Positions 34,904 to 44,651 of a DNA stretch of 64,000 nt are shown in pieces; within the stretch, counting starts at the first letter, position 1; each line of letters starts with the position of its first letter. Position numbers and translations under genes: made by a program. Under the pieces are notes generated by a model. It saw only the letters and a list, made by a program, of their open reading frames with translations, was not told where the DNA came from and searched no databases. Source of the DNA: Ga0077536 sp035325705. Lineage in GTDB: Bacteria; Pseudomonadota; Gammaproteobacteria; Ga0077536. Where the stretch lies: NCBI GenBank assembly GCA_035325705.1, contig DAOKZI010000018.1, positions 22,545 to 86,544 on the forward strand, read 5' to 3'.

Positions 34904-35727
34904 TGCGCTCGCAGATGATCGAGACCGGTGGCGGGCGCACGCAGACGCGCGTGTTCGAGGCCGGCAGCGGCACGCCGCTGCTGTATCTGCATTCGGCCGG
35001 CGGCCTCTACGAAGGCGATCCCTTCATCGAAGCGCTAGGCGCGCACTATCACGTCTACGCGCCCTCGCTGCCGGGCTATCTCGACTCCGAGGGCGCCGAC
35101 AGCCTCCACACCATGCTCGACTTCACGCTGTGGGGCTTCGACGTGATGGAGGCGCTGGGCTTGGAGCAGCCCCTCGTCGTCGGCCACTCGATGGGCGGCA
35201 TGATCGCGGCCGAGATGGCCTCGCTCAATCCGCGCGCGTTCCGCGGCCTCGGGCTGATCGCCGCGGCGGGCCTGTGGCTGGACGAGCACCCGATGCCCGA
35301 CATCTTCGCCAAGCTGCCCTTCGAGCTGCCCGAGCTGCTGTTCAGCAATCCGGAGTGGGGCACGCAGTTCATCACCGAAGGCTATGACTTCGGCAGCAGC
35401 CAGGACGACATGGCGAGCTTCATCGTGCGCTTCCAGGACGAGAACTTCCTGCAGGAGTTCTTAATCAAGAACGCGCGCCGCATGGGGACGGCGGGCAAGA
35501 TCCTGTTCCCGATCCCGGAGCGCGGGCTCAGCGAGCGGCTCTACCGCGCGAAGCTGCCGACGGTGATCGTGTGGGGCGAGGCGGACAAGCTGACGCCGAT
35601 GCCCTATGCGCACGCCTTCAAGGCCCATCTGCCGCACGCCGAGCTCGTGACCCTCCCGGGCGCCGCCCACATGGCGCCCTACGAGCAGACGGCGGAAGTC
35701 ATCGCGGCGCTGCGCGCGCTGCATTGA
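34900..35727 (+). CDS. Alpha/beta hydrolase coupled to the LLM monooxygenase
   Basis: 275 residues. The core is LYLHSAGGLYEGDPFIEALG, the nucleophile elbow GHSMGG (Ser about 94), VIVWGEADKLTPMPYA with the acid, and LPGAAHMAPYEQT with the His. It starts inside the last codons of the LLM gene, giving tight stoichiometry. Typical functions of this clade are C-C or ester hydrolysis in degradation pathways. Substrate not deducible. Confidence 0.82.
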   Translation: MMRSQMIETGGGRTQTRVFEAGSGTPLLYLHSAGGLYEGDPFIEALGAHYHVYAPSLPGYLDSEGADSLHTMLDFTLWGFDVMEALGLEQPLVVGHSMGGMIAAEMASLNPRAFRGLGLIAAAGLWLDEHPMPDIFAKLPFELPELLFSNPEWGTQFITEGYDFGSSQDDMASFIVRFQDENFLQEFLIKNARRMGTAGKILFPIPERGLSERLYRAKLPTVIVWGEADKLTPMPYAHAFKAHLPHAELVTLPGAAHMAPYEQTAEVIAALRALH

Positions 35728-35763
35728 GGACGGCGGGGGCTGCGAAACTTCGATATGGAATAT

Positions 35764-36154
35764 GGCCACAGAGAACACAGAGGGCGTAGGTTGGGCTGAC
35801 GAAGGAAGCCCAACGTTCGGCGCCTGATGTTGGGCTTCTTTCGTCAGCCCAACGGTCGTGGCGCCCGCGTCACCCGCATCATGAAAGAGGCGTGGTGCGC
35901 TCAGCTCCCGGATTCCGCGTCGCTGCGCGGCGCTACTTCCGGGCTACAAGACAAGGATCTCCGTAGGTTCGGCGCGCCTCCCCAGTCCTTACCCCCGGGG
36001 TCGATGCCGGGCATTTCATAGGGGCTACCGCGACCGCGACGCTCTTTCACGGCAACCTACGACCCTCGGTGTTCTCTGTGTTCTCGGTGGCCCATCCCGC
36101 GCCTGCCGGTACTTCGGACCCGGGTTCCGCGCTGCGCGCTGCACCCGGGCTACG
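35764..36154. repeat. Composite of nested dispersed repeats
   Basis: Outer arms GCCACAGAGAACACAGAG (35764-35781) and CTCTGTGTTCTCGGTGGCC (36074-36092) form a family C-like palindrome. Inside are a family B copy (35786-35853) and a family A variant (35907-35947), and a family A arm (36118-36154) follows. The stretch holds no supported gene. Confidence 0.75.
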
Positions 36155-36167
36155 AAGAGAGAAGAGG

Positions 36168-36629
36168 CTAGCGCACCACCGTCACCGGGCAGGGCGCGTG
36201 GTGCAGCACCTGCGAGCTGGTGCTGCCGAGCACCAGGGCGCTGAACGCGGAGCGGCCGCGGGAGCCGATGACGATCAGATCCATGCCCTGCTCCTTCGCG
36301 AAGTCGCAAATCGCCTCGGCCGGCTGGCCCCACACGATGTGATCGGTGATGCCGCCGTCGACGGTGCCGACGGCCTCGTGCGCGGCCTTGAACGCGGGGT
36401 CCTTCGCCGGATCGTTGAGCTGCTTCTCCATGACTTCGAGGTATTCGAAATCCGTCAGCGGCGGGATTTCGGACAGCACGCTCAATTGATAGATTTCCGG
36501 GCTGTGGACCCGCAGCAAGGCGATGCCGGCGTGCGCGAGGCGGGCGAGGTCGCCGGCATAGCTTGCGGCGCGCGTCGCGCCCTCGGAGCCGTCGATTGGA
36601 ACCAGGATTTTTTTCAGTGCGAAGCTCAT
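36168..36629 (-). CDS. Universal stress protein (UspA family)
   Basis: A 153-residue single-domain UspA protein. KKILVPIDGSEGATRAASYAG opens the fold; IVIGSRGRSAFSALVLGSTSSQVLHHAPCPVTVV has the ATP-binding pattern G-2x-G-9x-G-S. It is predicted to dimerise and bind ATP. It sits at the left edge of the low-oxygen block, and many Usp genes in that setting belong to FNR/FixK regulons. I found no clear anaerobox upstream, so this is only contextual. Confidence 0.9.
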   Translation of the reverse strand: MSFALKKILVPIDGSEGATRAASYAGDLARLAHAGIALLRVHSPEIYQLSVLSEIPPLTDFEYLEVMEKQLNDPAKDPAFKAAHEAVGTVDGGITDHIVWGQPAEAICDFAKEQGMDLIVIGSRGRSAFSALVLGSTSSQVLHHAPCPVTVVR

Positions 36630-36773
36630 GGGGCCCCCCGGGCAACTGATGACTGGCCTGAAGATAGCGCCTCTGCGCCGCGCGCGCGATGCGCCGAACG
36701 GCCGCGAGTGCCGGCGGGCCGTCCGGCGCTGAGTTTTCGTTCATAGGGACACGCTGCAACGGCAGCGCTTCCC

Positions 36774-36907
36774 TGTAGCGAAGCGGGATCCGGGCGCGGT
36801 GTGTCCGCGCCGAGGGCGACCCGGATTCCGCGCCGCTGCGCGGCGCTCCTTCCGGGCTACGGGAGAGCGCTTCTTGTAGCCCGGATGAGCGGTAGCGAAT
36901 CCGGGAT
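36774..36907. repeat. Dispersed repeats, family A variants
   Basis: Degenerate family A arms, including an inverted arm ending TCCTTCCGGGCTAC (36819-36860) and TGTAGCCCGGATGAGCGGTA with ATCCGGGATC (36875-36907). The rest of the 575-base gap, 36908-37204, shows no gene, operator or hairpin that I can support. Confidence 0.7.
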
Positions 36908-37204
36908 CGGAAGCTGGCCGAGGCACGCTGGTTCAAGTTTGCCCCATGCGCCCGGTCGAAAGTTTCCGGGCTCGCGTTCGACGGAGAGACGCTGCGGCAG
37001 GCGTCCCGGGTGTTTTTCCCCGGACCCCGCGCGCCGGGCGCCGTGGCTTGCCGGCCCCGCGCGCGCTCATTACCCTTGACGGCCAGTCGTCACGCCGGCC
37101 TCGATGCGCCGCCGGCGTCGTTAATGTCCCCGCATCCCCTTGGCCGTTCCGCGCATGGCGGAGCGCTGGGCTGCGGACGAATTTACGAGAGCCATGCGCT
37201 ACCG

Positions 37205-38752
37205 ATGAGCAACACCGATACTCGGGCCGACGGGCAGGCCGGCGATCAGGCCGACGATCGGGCGCGCAGCGCGCGCGATCTCGAGGCTCGCTACGAAGGC
37301 CTCATCCGCGCCGCCGTCGACGGTGTGATCCTGATCGACCAGCGCGGGCTCATCGAAGTGTTCAACCCGGCCGCCGAGCGCATCTTCGGCTACGCCGCTG
37401 CCGATGTGCGCGGATGCAGCATCACGATGCTGATGCCGGAGGCGGATGCCGCCCGCCACGACGGCCACATGGAGACCTATCACAAGACGGGCGTGCGCCA
37501 CATCATCGGCATCGGCCGCGAGCTGTTGGGACGCCGCCGCAACGGCGAAGTGTTTCCGATGGATCTGTCGGTCGGGGAAGTGGCGAGCTCGGAGGGCCGC
37601 AAGTACGTCGGCTTCGTCCGCGATCTCACGCAGCGCAAGCGGATGGAGAACATCATCCGGGCGCGCGAGGACGAGCTGCGCGAGGTCGTCGACAACGTGC
37701 CGATCGGGATCTTCACGGCGGAGCTGCCCGGCATCATCCAAGCCGGCAACCCGGCGCTGCGGCGCCTGCTCAAGTACGAGGCGTCCGAGCTCGCCGGCAT
37801 GTCCTTCATCCATCTGCTGTCGGGGGACGACTATCGCCAGCTCACCTCGATGGTCACCGATCTGACCCACGGCGTGGGCAGTGAACGCGTGGCCGAGCTG
37901 CGCATGCGGCGGCGTGACGACGTGGTGCTCGACGTGTCGCTGCATATCGGTCTCGTCGCGCGCGCCGATAGCACCCCGCTGATCGTCGGCATGGTAATCG
38001 ACCGCACGGAAAAGGTGCGCAGCGAGGAAGTCGCGCGCCAGGCGCGCGAGCATCTCGCGCACGTCGGGCGTCTGACGACGCTCGGCGAAATGGCTTCGGC
38101 GATCGCGCACGAGATCAATCAGCCGCTGACCGCGATCGCGAACCACGCGCAGGCCGCTCGGCGCCTGCTGTCGACGCCGGACGTCGACATCGAGACGGTG
38201 AAGGAAGCCTGCACGCAGATCGCCGAGCAGGCCTTGCGCGCGGGGCAGGTGGTGCGGCGCATCCGCGCCTTCGTCACCAAGCGCGAAAGCCACAAGGAAA
38301 TGGCCAATCTCAACGAGATCGTGCGCTCCGTGCTCGAGCTCGCCGCCGGCGACGCGCGCGAGGCCGGCGTGCGCATCGAGCTGCGGCTGGAGTCGCCGCC
38401 GCCGACGGTGCTCGTCGATTCCGTCCAGATCCAGCAGGTGTGCCTCAATCTGATCCGCAACGCGATCGACGCGATGCGCGAAACGCCGCGCGCCGCGCGG
38501 CGCCTCGAAATCGAAGGCCGCGTACAGGACGGCCAGCACCTCGTGTCCTTCGACGATCGCGGGCCGGGCGTCGCGGACCTCGCGCGCGATCGCCTGTTCC
38601 ACCCGTTTTTCACCACCAAGCCGGATGGCATGGGCATGGGGCTGTCGATCAGCCAGTCGATCGTCGCCGCGCACGGCGGTGCGTTGAAGTATGAAACGAA
38701 TCGGCACGGCGGCGCGCGCTTCGTGATCGCGCTGCCGATCGTCGAGGCATGA
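37205..38752 (+). CDS. fixL: FixL-type oxygen-sensing PAS histidine kinase
   Basis: 515 residues, no transmembrane helix. Two PAS domains: the first (about 27-150) is heme-PAS-like, with H85 in ARHDGHMETY at the position of the heme-ligating His200 of Bradyrhizobium FixL, followed by RHIIGIGRELLGRRRNGEVFPMDLSVGE with the equivalents of His214 and Arg220 (R105). The second PAS is about 155-280. Then HisKA with H302 in AIAHEINQPL, and HATPase with NLIRNAIDAM, DDRGPGV and GMGMGLSIS. The expected behaviour is that O2 binding to heme blocks autophosphorylation. It overlaps a FixJ-type partner 13 bases downstream. Arg206 of the rhizobial protein is replaced by Thr here, which may alter O2 affinity. 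Confidence 0.9.
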   Translation: MSNTDTRADGQAGDQADDRARSARDLEARYEGLIRAAVDGVILIDQRGLIEVFNPAAERIFGYAAADVRGCSITMLMPEADAARHDGHMETYHKTGVRHIIGIGRELLGRRRNGEVFPMDLSVGEVASSEGRKYVGFVRDLTQRKRMENIIRAREDELREVVDNVPIGIFTAELPGIIQAGNPALRRLLKYEASELAGMSFIHLLSGDDYRQLTSMVTDLTHGVGSERVAELRMRRRDDVVLDVSLHIGLVARADSTPLIVGMVIDRTEKVRSEEVARQAREHLAHVGRLTTLGEMASAIAHEINQPLTAIANHAQAARRLLSTPDVDIETVKEACTQIAEQALRAGQVVRRIRAFVTKRESHKEMANLNEIVRSVLELAAGDAREAGVRIELRLESPPPTVLVDSVQIQQVCLNLIRNAIDAMRETPRAARRLEIEGRVQDGQHLVSFDDRGPGVADLARDRLFHPFFTTKPDGMGMGLSISQSIVAAHGGALKYETNRHGGARFVIALPIVEA

Positions 38753-38765
38753 GCGCGAGGGAGGC

Positions 38766-39380
38766 ATGAGCGAGGCCAACCAGATCGTCTACGTCGTCGA
38801 CGACGACGCCGCCGTGCGCAGCTCGCTCGCGCTGCTGCTGAAATCGGTCTCGCTCGCGGTCGAGACCTGCGAATCCGCGGTACAGTTTCTCGAACGCGTG
38901 CGGCCGGACGCGGGCGGCTGTCTCGTGCTCGACATCCGCATGCCGGGCATGAGCGGCCTCGAGCTCCAGCAGCAGTTGAAGCAGCGCGGCTACGAGCTGC
39001 CGATCATCTTCATCACCGGTCACGGCGACGTGTCGATGGCCGTGCATGCGATGCGCGAGGGCGCGCTGGACTTCATCGAAAAGCCGTTTCGCGACCAAGA
39101 GCTGCTGGATCGCATCTATCAGGCGCTGGAAGCGGACCGGACCCGCCGGCGCGCCGCGGACGAGACCGTGCACCTCCGCGAGCGCTTCGCGGCCCTCACG
39201 CCGCGCGAGCACGAGGTGATGCTGCGCATCGCGCGCGGCCAGGCCAACAAGGTGATCGCCATCGAGCTCGGCCTGAGCGAGCGGACCGTCGAAATCCACC
39301 GCGCCAAGGTCATGCACAAAACCGGCGCCCGCTCCCTCGCCGAGCTGGTCGCCATGGCCGGCAAGCTGGGCATCACCTGA
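38766..39380 (+). CDS. fixJ: FixJ-type response regulator
   Basis: 204 residues: receiver domain with VVDDDAAVRSSL, phospho-acceptor D56 in LVLDIRMPGMSG and Lys in FIEKPF, followed by a LuxR/NarL-type helix-turn-helix (LTPREHEVMLRIARGQANKVIAIELGLSERTVEIHRAKVMHK). A 13-base gap to fixL gives an operon. Phospho-FixJ is expected to activate promoters carrying a TACGTAG-like site. A strong candidate, CTACGTAG-N6-CTACGTAG, lies 140 bases downstream of its stop, in front of the FNR-like gene. Confidence 0.93.
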   Translation: MSEANQIVYVVDDDAAVRSSLALLLKSVSLAVETCESAVQFLERVRPDAGGCLVLDIRMPGMSGLELQQQLKQRGYELPIIFITGHGDVSMAVHAMREGALDFIEKPFRDQELLDRIYQALEADRTRRRAADETVHLRERFAALTPREHEVMLRIARGQANKVIAIELGLSERTVEIHRAKVMHKTGARSLAELVAMAGKLGIT

Positions 39381-39523
39381 GGCGCGCCGAATACCGGGCG
39401 AGACCCGGCGCGTGTCCTGGTTTGTGTTTTTGCTTCAGTTACTTACGTGCTCGGTGCGCGTGCGGGCCGGTGGACGCGGCCCCGAGCGTCGAGCCGCCTT
39501 TGCCAAGCGCGGAGGCGGCCGCG

Positions 39524-39545
39524 CTACGTAGTTTCCCCTACGTAG
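39524..39545 (+). promoter_or_regulatory. Candidate FixJ operator
   Basis: Two perfect copies of the palindromic octamer CTACGTAG (39524-39531 and 39538-39545) separated by TTTCCC; centre-to-centre distance is 14 bases. The site lies 99 bases before the FNR ATG and directly after fixJ. FixJ sites described in rhizobia contain GTA(A/C)GTAG-like half-sites around a TTTCCC core, which matches the core here. Confidence 0.6.
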
Positions 39546-39643
39546 ATCCCGCAATCGCCGTACGCGAAAGCGCGAATATCGCCGACAAGGCCCGGTTTCC
39601 CAGAATGTCTCCCACAACATGCAAAACTTGGGAGACGCCAGTC

Positions 39644-40393
39644 ATGGCCGACAATGTCATCAGTTTTCCGCCGCTCAACGCCACCTGCGGCAACTGCCGG
39701 TGGTCGAAATTCTGCGTTGCGCGGGTGCTCGAGCCCGAAACGCGCAGCCAGGCGGCCAAGAATCTGCTCTGCAGCGGCCCGCTGCGCCGAGGTGCTCATC
39801 TGTTCCGCCAGGGTGACGATCTGAAATCGCTCTACATCGTGCGATCCGGATCGGTGAAGGCCTATATCGACAGCGAGGACGGTTGCGAACAGACCATCGC
39901 CTTCCATTTCCCGGGTGATTTGCTCGGTTTCGACGCCATCGCCGGCGAAGTCCATCAGAGCTCCGCGGTGGCGCTCGAGACGACGGCGGTCTGCAGCATT
40001 CCCTACGCGCGCCTCACCGCGGTGGCGCTCGAAGTCCCCGCGCTGTGGAACGAGCTGCTGCGCGCGGCCGCGATGCAGTTGATGGACAAGCAGAGCCATG
40101 CGCTGCTGCTGGGTCAGAAATCCGCACAGGCCCGCTTCGCCACTTTCCTGCTCTTCATGTCCAACCGTTTCGCCGCCCGGGGCCTGTCGCGCAGCGAGTT
40201 CAATCTGAGCATGTCGCGGCAGGAAATCGCGAACTACCTGGCCGTCGCGGTGGAGACGATCAGCCGTCTGTTCACCGAGCTGCAGCGCCGCGGCGTGCTC
40301 GAAGTGGATCGCCGGTTCATCCGGATCCGCTCCCTCGAGGGGCTCAACGAGCTCGCGCACGACGGCCGCGCCCTGGGTGTCTCCCACGCCTGA
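39644..40393 (+). CDS. fnr: FNR/CRP-family oxygen-sensing regulator with Fe-S cysteines
   Basis: 249 residues. The N-terminal cysteines C15, C18 and C24 (CGNCRWSKFC) plus C117 (TTAVCSIP) reproduce the four cluster ligands of E. coli FNR, so an O2-labile [4Fe-4S] cluster is expected. A cNMP-like beta-roll (LFRQGDDLKSLYIVRSGSVKAY) is followed by the winged-helix (MSRQEIANYLAVAVETISRLFTELQRRGVLEV), whose E-xx-SR recognition residues specify TTGAT...ATCAA boxes. Such a box lies between ccoN and ccoI. ATG 39644 has GGGAG upstream. FixJ probably activates this gene. An overlapping role with FixK is possible, but FixK proteins usually lack the cluster cysteines. Confidence 0.9.
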   Translation: MADNVISFPPLNATCGNCRWSKFCVARVLEPETRSQAAKNLLCSGPLRRGAHLFRQGDDLKSLYIVRSGSVKAYIDSEDGCEQTIAFHFPGDLLGFDAIAGEVHQSSAVALETTAVCSIPYARLTAVALEVPALWNELLRAAAMQLMDKQSHALLLGQKSAQARFATFLLFMSNRFAARGLSRSEFNLSMSRQEIANYLAVAVETISRLFTELQRRGVLEVDRRFIRIRSLEGLNELAHDGRALGVSHA

Positions 40394-40401
40394 GGCGGAC
40401 G

Positions 40402-40836
40402 ATGTTCGATACCGTCGCGATGTGCTCGCGCGATCAGAGCGAGGAGGCGACGACCGTCGTGGTCGTCAACGCCGATCCGGTGGCGCGGCGCCGTCTGGTC
40501 GGGACGCTGAAGTCCCGCGGCCACCGCGTCATCGACTTCGCGAACGCGCGCGAGGCGATCGAAGCGATGACGCTGCCGCGACGCACGGTGCTGCTGGTCG
40601 ACCACGAGCTCGAGGACATGAGCGGCGCTCAGTTCATCGATGAAATCCGCGGCCGCGGCCTGCAACTCCCGACCATCATGACCGTGCCGATGCACGCGAT
40701 TCAGACCGCCGTGCAGGCCATCCGCAACGGCGCCACCGACGTGCTCGAAGAGCCGCTCGACGACGCCGTCCTCGCCCAGTCCGTACGCCTCGCGCTGGCG
40801 CGCGAGGAAGACGAAGACCTTTCCGATCCCGCGTAG
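40402..40836 (+). CDS. Stand-alone receiver-like protein (degenerate)
   Basis: 144 residues, nine bases after the FNR-like gene. A receiver fold is visible with the acceptor D67 in LLVDHELEDMSG and the beta1 region VVVVNADP. Two features differ from active receivers: the first acidic pair is NAD instead of DD, and the conserved Lys-Pro is replaced by Glu-Glu-Pro (VLEEPLDD). No output domain is present. It may be a phosphate sink, a dominant inhibitor of FixL signalling, or a phosphorylation-independent switch (compare the anti-kinase role of FixT in rhizobia, which is unrelated in sequence). Confidence 0.72.
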   Translation: MFDTVAMCSRDQSEEATTVVVVNADPVARRRLVGTLKSRGHRVIDFANAREAIEAMTLPRRTVLLVDHELEDMSGAQFIDEIRGRGLQLPTIMTVPMHAIQTAVQAIRNGATDVLEEPLDDAVLAQSVRLALAREEDEDLSDPA

Positions 40837-40899
40837 CGCCCGCCGCCGGCATCGTAGCTTGCCGTGCAAGAGCGTGCCCCGTTCTCGTAGCCCCGTTTT

Positions 40900-41282
40900 C
40901 GTAGCCCGGGTGCAGCGCAGCGGAACCCGGGATCCGGCATGCCCGATACGTAGAGGCTTTCGGCCATGCTCGGCGCGCACGGCGCTCGGATGCATGAGAG
41001 GACGGCGGGCGCCGATCCCGGGTTACGCGCTGCGCGCTCCACCCGGGCTACGAAGATCTGGCGAGGCGCCGATCCCGGATTCCGCTGCGCTCCTTCCGGG
41101 CTACAAGAGAACGGTCTTCGTAGCCCGGAAGGAGCGCAGCGCAGCGACGCGGAATCCGGGAGGGGGGCCACCACCACTAGAGGCTTCCGGCTGTGCTCGG
41201 CTCGCACCGCGCTGGGTCTTGCATGAGAGGACGGCGAGGCGCCGATCCCGGGTTACGCGCTGCGCGCTCCACCCGGGCTACG
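40900..41282. repeat. Dense cluster of family A repeats
   Basis: At least six arms of the family A element in both orientations, for example CGTAGCCCGGGTGCAGCG near 40900, inverted CCACCCGGGCTACG near 41040-41053 and again at 41270-41282, with the CCGGAAGG variant in between. No coding potential. Confidence 0.85.
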
Positions 41283-41318
41283 AGAGTTCAAGGCTAACCG
41301 GGGCGCCGGCCGCAACGC

Positions 41319-41779
41319 TCAGCGCCGAATCTGCTCGATGATGCGCCATTCCGGCGTTTCGATGTGGACGTGCCAATGGCCGGGCGGCAGCGCGCTCATC
41401 GGTGCGCTGTAATGGCCGTCACCGTCGCGCGGCAGGTCGAGGCTGCGATCCAGACCCGCACGCGTGGCGTGGATGAACGAGACCTTGAGACCGGCGGGCA
41501 GCGCGGCTCCGTGCGTGCTGGCGAGCACGATCGTCACGCGATCCGGATCGAGCAGCACTTTGGCCTCGAAACCCGCCGCGATCGCGGCGTCGTCGCGCGC
41601 GATCACCTTGTTTATCTCCAGCCCCTTCTTGTAATAGTCGTCGACGACCAGCCCGTCCCAGGAGTGGATCGCGAGCAATAGCGTGGCGATGCCGCCGATG
41701 ACGGCGGCGAGCGGGAAGGCGATCACGAGCCACACCAGCGGCTCGCGATGCCAGGGCTGCGGTCGGTGTCCGGATTCGT

Positions 41780-41783
<4 letters not shown>
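41319..41783 (-). CDS. ccoH: CcoH/FixH, cbb3 oxidase assembly protein
   Basis: 154 residues with one membrane anchor (WLVIAFPLAAVIGGIATLLLAI, about 18-40), YYKKGLEINKVIARD and a periplasmic beta-rich domain (VTIVLASTHGAALPAGLKVSFIHATRAGLDR). FixH binds copper or the CcoP subunit during assembly of the cbb3 oxidase. The ATG (41781-41783) overlaps the ccoG stop, so it is the last gene of the ccoNOQP-orf-ccoG-ccoH operon. Confidence 0.88.
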
Positions 41784-43197
<1,414 letters not shown>

Positions 43198-43201
<4 letters not shown>

Positions 43202-43500
43202 CGTGGGTCGGCGGGCTGATCGGACAAGCCGCTCGCAGCGGCGGCCGGCGGAGCCGGATAGACGAAGAAAACGGCAATCAAGGCCGAGCTGGCCGACAGC
43301 AGCCAGAACAGCAGGAAGCCGATGGTATAGGCGCCCAGCCGGCTGACCTCAGGGAAGCTGACGCAGTATTTCAGCTCCTGCGGATCGATGGCGGAGAAGA
43401 AAGCGCCCGTCGCGATGCCGGCCATCAGAAACGTGATCCACAGCACCGCAGCGACTCGCTGAGGTGCCGGAATCCAGCCTGTCTTGTCCCATAGCGGCAT
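43198..43500 (-). CDS. Small two-helix membrane protein in the cco operon
   Basis: 100 residues with two helices (AAVLWITFLMAGIATGAFFSA, about 17-37; TIGFLLFWLLSASSALIAVFFVYP, about 64-87) and a short periplasmic loop with one Cys. The ATG lies at 43498-43500, 50 bases after the ccoP stop; the stop overlaps ccoG by four bases. Its place between ccoP and ccoG suggests an oxidase assembly or stability factor, but I do not recognise a named family. Confidence 0.78.
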
Positions 43501-43550
43501 CGCGAGGTATTGCTCGAAAGCATCTATCCGTCGTGGTCCACGCGTCCCGG

Positions 43551-44465
43551 CTACTGGGAGGCGGCCTGACCGCCGCCGAGACTCAGCACATAGGCCGCGA
43601 GCAGATGCACCTTGGCGTCCCCGAGGAGCTCGCCGTGGGCAGGCATCTGGCCGTTGCGGCCCTTGTCGATCGTTTCGGCGATTTTCTCCGTAGTGCCGCC
43701 GTAAAGCCAGACGTCGTCGGTGAGGTTCGGCGCACCCATCATCGGGTTGCCCTTGCCGTCCGGGCCGTGGCAAGCGACGCAGTTGGTCTTGAACGCCGCG
43801 GCGCCGGCGCCGGCGGCCGCCTCGTCCGTGCTGCGGCCGGCGAGCTTCTCGACGTAGGCGGCGAGATTCTTCACGCCGTCGGCCCCCACGATGCTGCCCC
43901 AGGCCGGCATCGCGCCCATGCGGCCGTTCGCGATCGAGGCCTTGACCGCCTCCGGCGTGCCGCCGTAGAGCCAGTCGCCGTCGCGCAGGTTCGGGAAGCC
44001 GCGCGCGCCGCCGGCATCGGAGCCGTGGCAGGCCGTGCAGTAGGTTGCGAACAGGCGACCGCCGATCTTCTGCGCTTCCGGATCCTGCGCGACCTGCGCC
44101 AGATCCTGACCCGCGAACTTGTCGAACACCGGCGCGTACTTCGCGTCCGCGGCCGCGACTTCGGCTGCGTACTGATCTTGCTGCGACCAGGCCAGCATAC
44201 CCTTGTACGAGCCCAGGCCCGGGTAAGCGGCGAGGTACAGCGCACCCCAGACGATCGTGATGTAGAACAGGTTCAGCCACCAGCGCGGCAGCGGGTTGTT
44301 GTACTCCTCGAGATCCTCGTCCCACACGTGGCCCGAGGTTTCGACCGGCCCGCTGCCCGTGCGGCGCGCGGACAGCGCCCACGCGAGATACAACAGGGCC
44401 ACGAGGCTCGCCACCGTGACGACGGCGATGAAGACGCTCCATCCGCCGCTCGTGAAATCAGCCAT
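43551..44465 (-). CDS. ccoP: CcoP, diheme cytochrome c subunit of cbb3 oxidase
   Basis: 304 residues with two membrane helices (about 10-32 and 63-82), followed by two cytochrome c domains, each with CxxCH: CTACH near 143 and CVACH near 230. Methionine axial ligands occur in MGAMPAWG and GQMPAHGE. The N-terminal motif EDLEEYNNPLPRWWLNLFYITI is typical. It passes electrons from the bc1 complex or a cytochrome c to CcoO/CcoN. Start ATG at 44463-44465. Confidence 0.95.
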   Translation of the reverse strand: MADFTSGGWSVFIAVVTVASLVALLYLAWALSARRTGSGPVETSGHVWDEDLEEYNNPLPRWWLNLFYITIVWGALYLAAYPGLGSYKGMLAWSQQDQYAAEVAAADAKYAPVFDKFAGQDLAQVAQDPEAQKIGGRLFATYCTACHGSDAGGARGFPNLRDGDWLYGGTPEAVKASIANGRMGAMPAWGSIVGADGVKNLAAYVEKLAGRSTDEAAAGAGAAAFKTNCVACHGPDGKGNPMMGAPNLTDDVWLYGGTTEKIAETIDKGRNGQMPAHGELLGDAKVHLLAAYVLSLGGGQAASQ

Positions 44466-44489
44466 GACGCTACTACTCCAAAGACTCGT

Positions 44490-44651
44490 TTAATCCGCCA
44501 GCTCGTCGTCCGCCTCGAGCGGGATGCGCGCGGCCGCGTCGAAATCGGCCTTCTTCGCTCCGCTCCAGGCCCACAGCCCGATGCCGGCCATGAGCACGCA
44601 GACGACTACCGTCCAGGTCGAGAAAATCGTGCTGATGATTTCGCTGTTCAT
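44490..44651 (-). CDS. ccoQ: CcoQ, small cbb3 oxidase subunit
   Basis: 53 residues, one helix (TWTVVVCVLMAGIGLWAWSG, about 12-31) and an acidic C-terminus. It matches CcoQ in size, topology and position between ccoO and ccoP. The start codon overlaps the ccoO stop, and a stable complex probably needs this coupling. Confidence 0.88.
   Translation of the reverse strand: MNSEIISTIFSTWTVVVCVLMAGIGLWAWSGAKKADFDAAARIPLEADDELAD

Noticed and set aside
39382..39430. Rho-independent terminator after fixJ
   Set aside because: A CCGGG/CCCGG hairpin exists, but the T-run is about 10 bases downstream with G/C between, so it is not a convincing terminator.
40900..41282. CRISPR-like array
   Set aside because: Arms occur in both orientations with irregular spacing and variable content; they belong to the dispersed family A palindromes.
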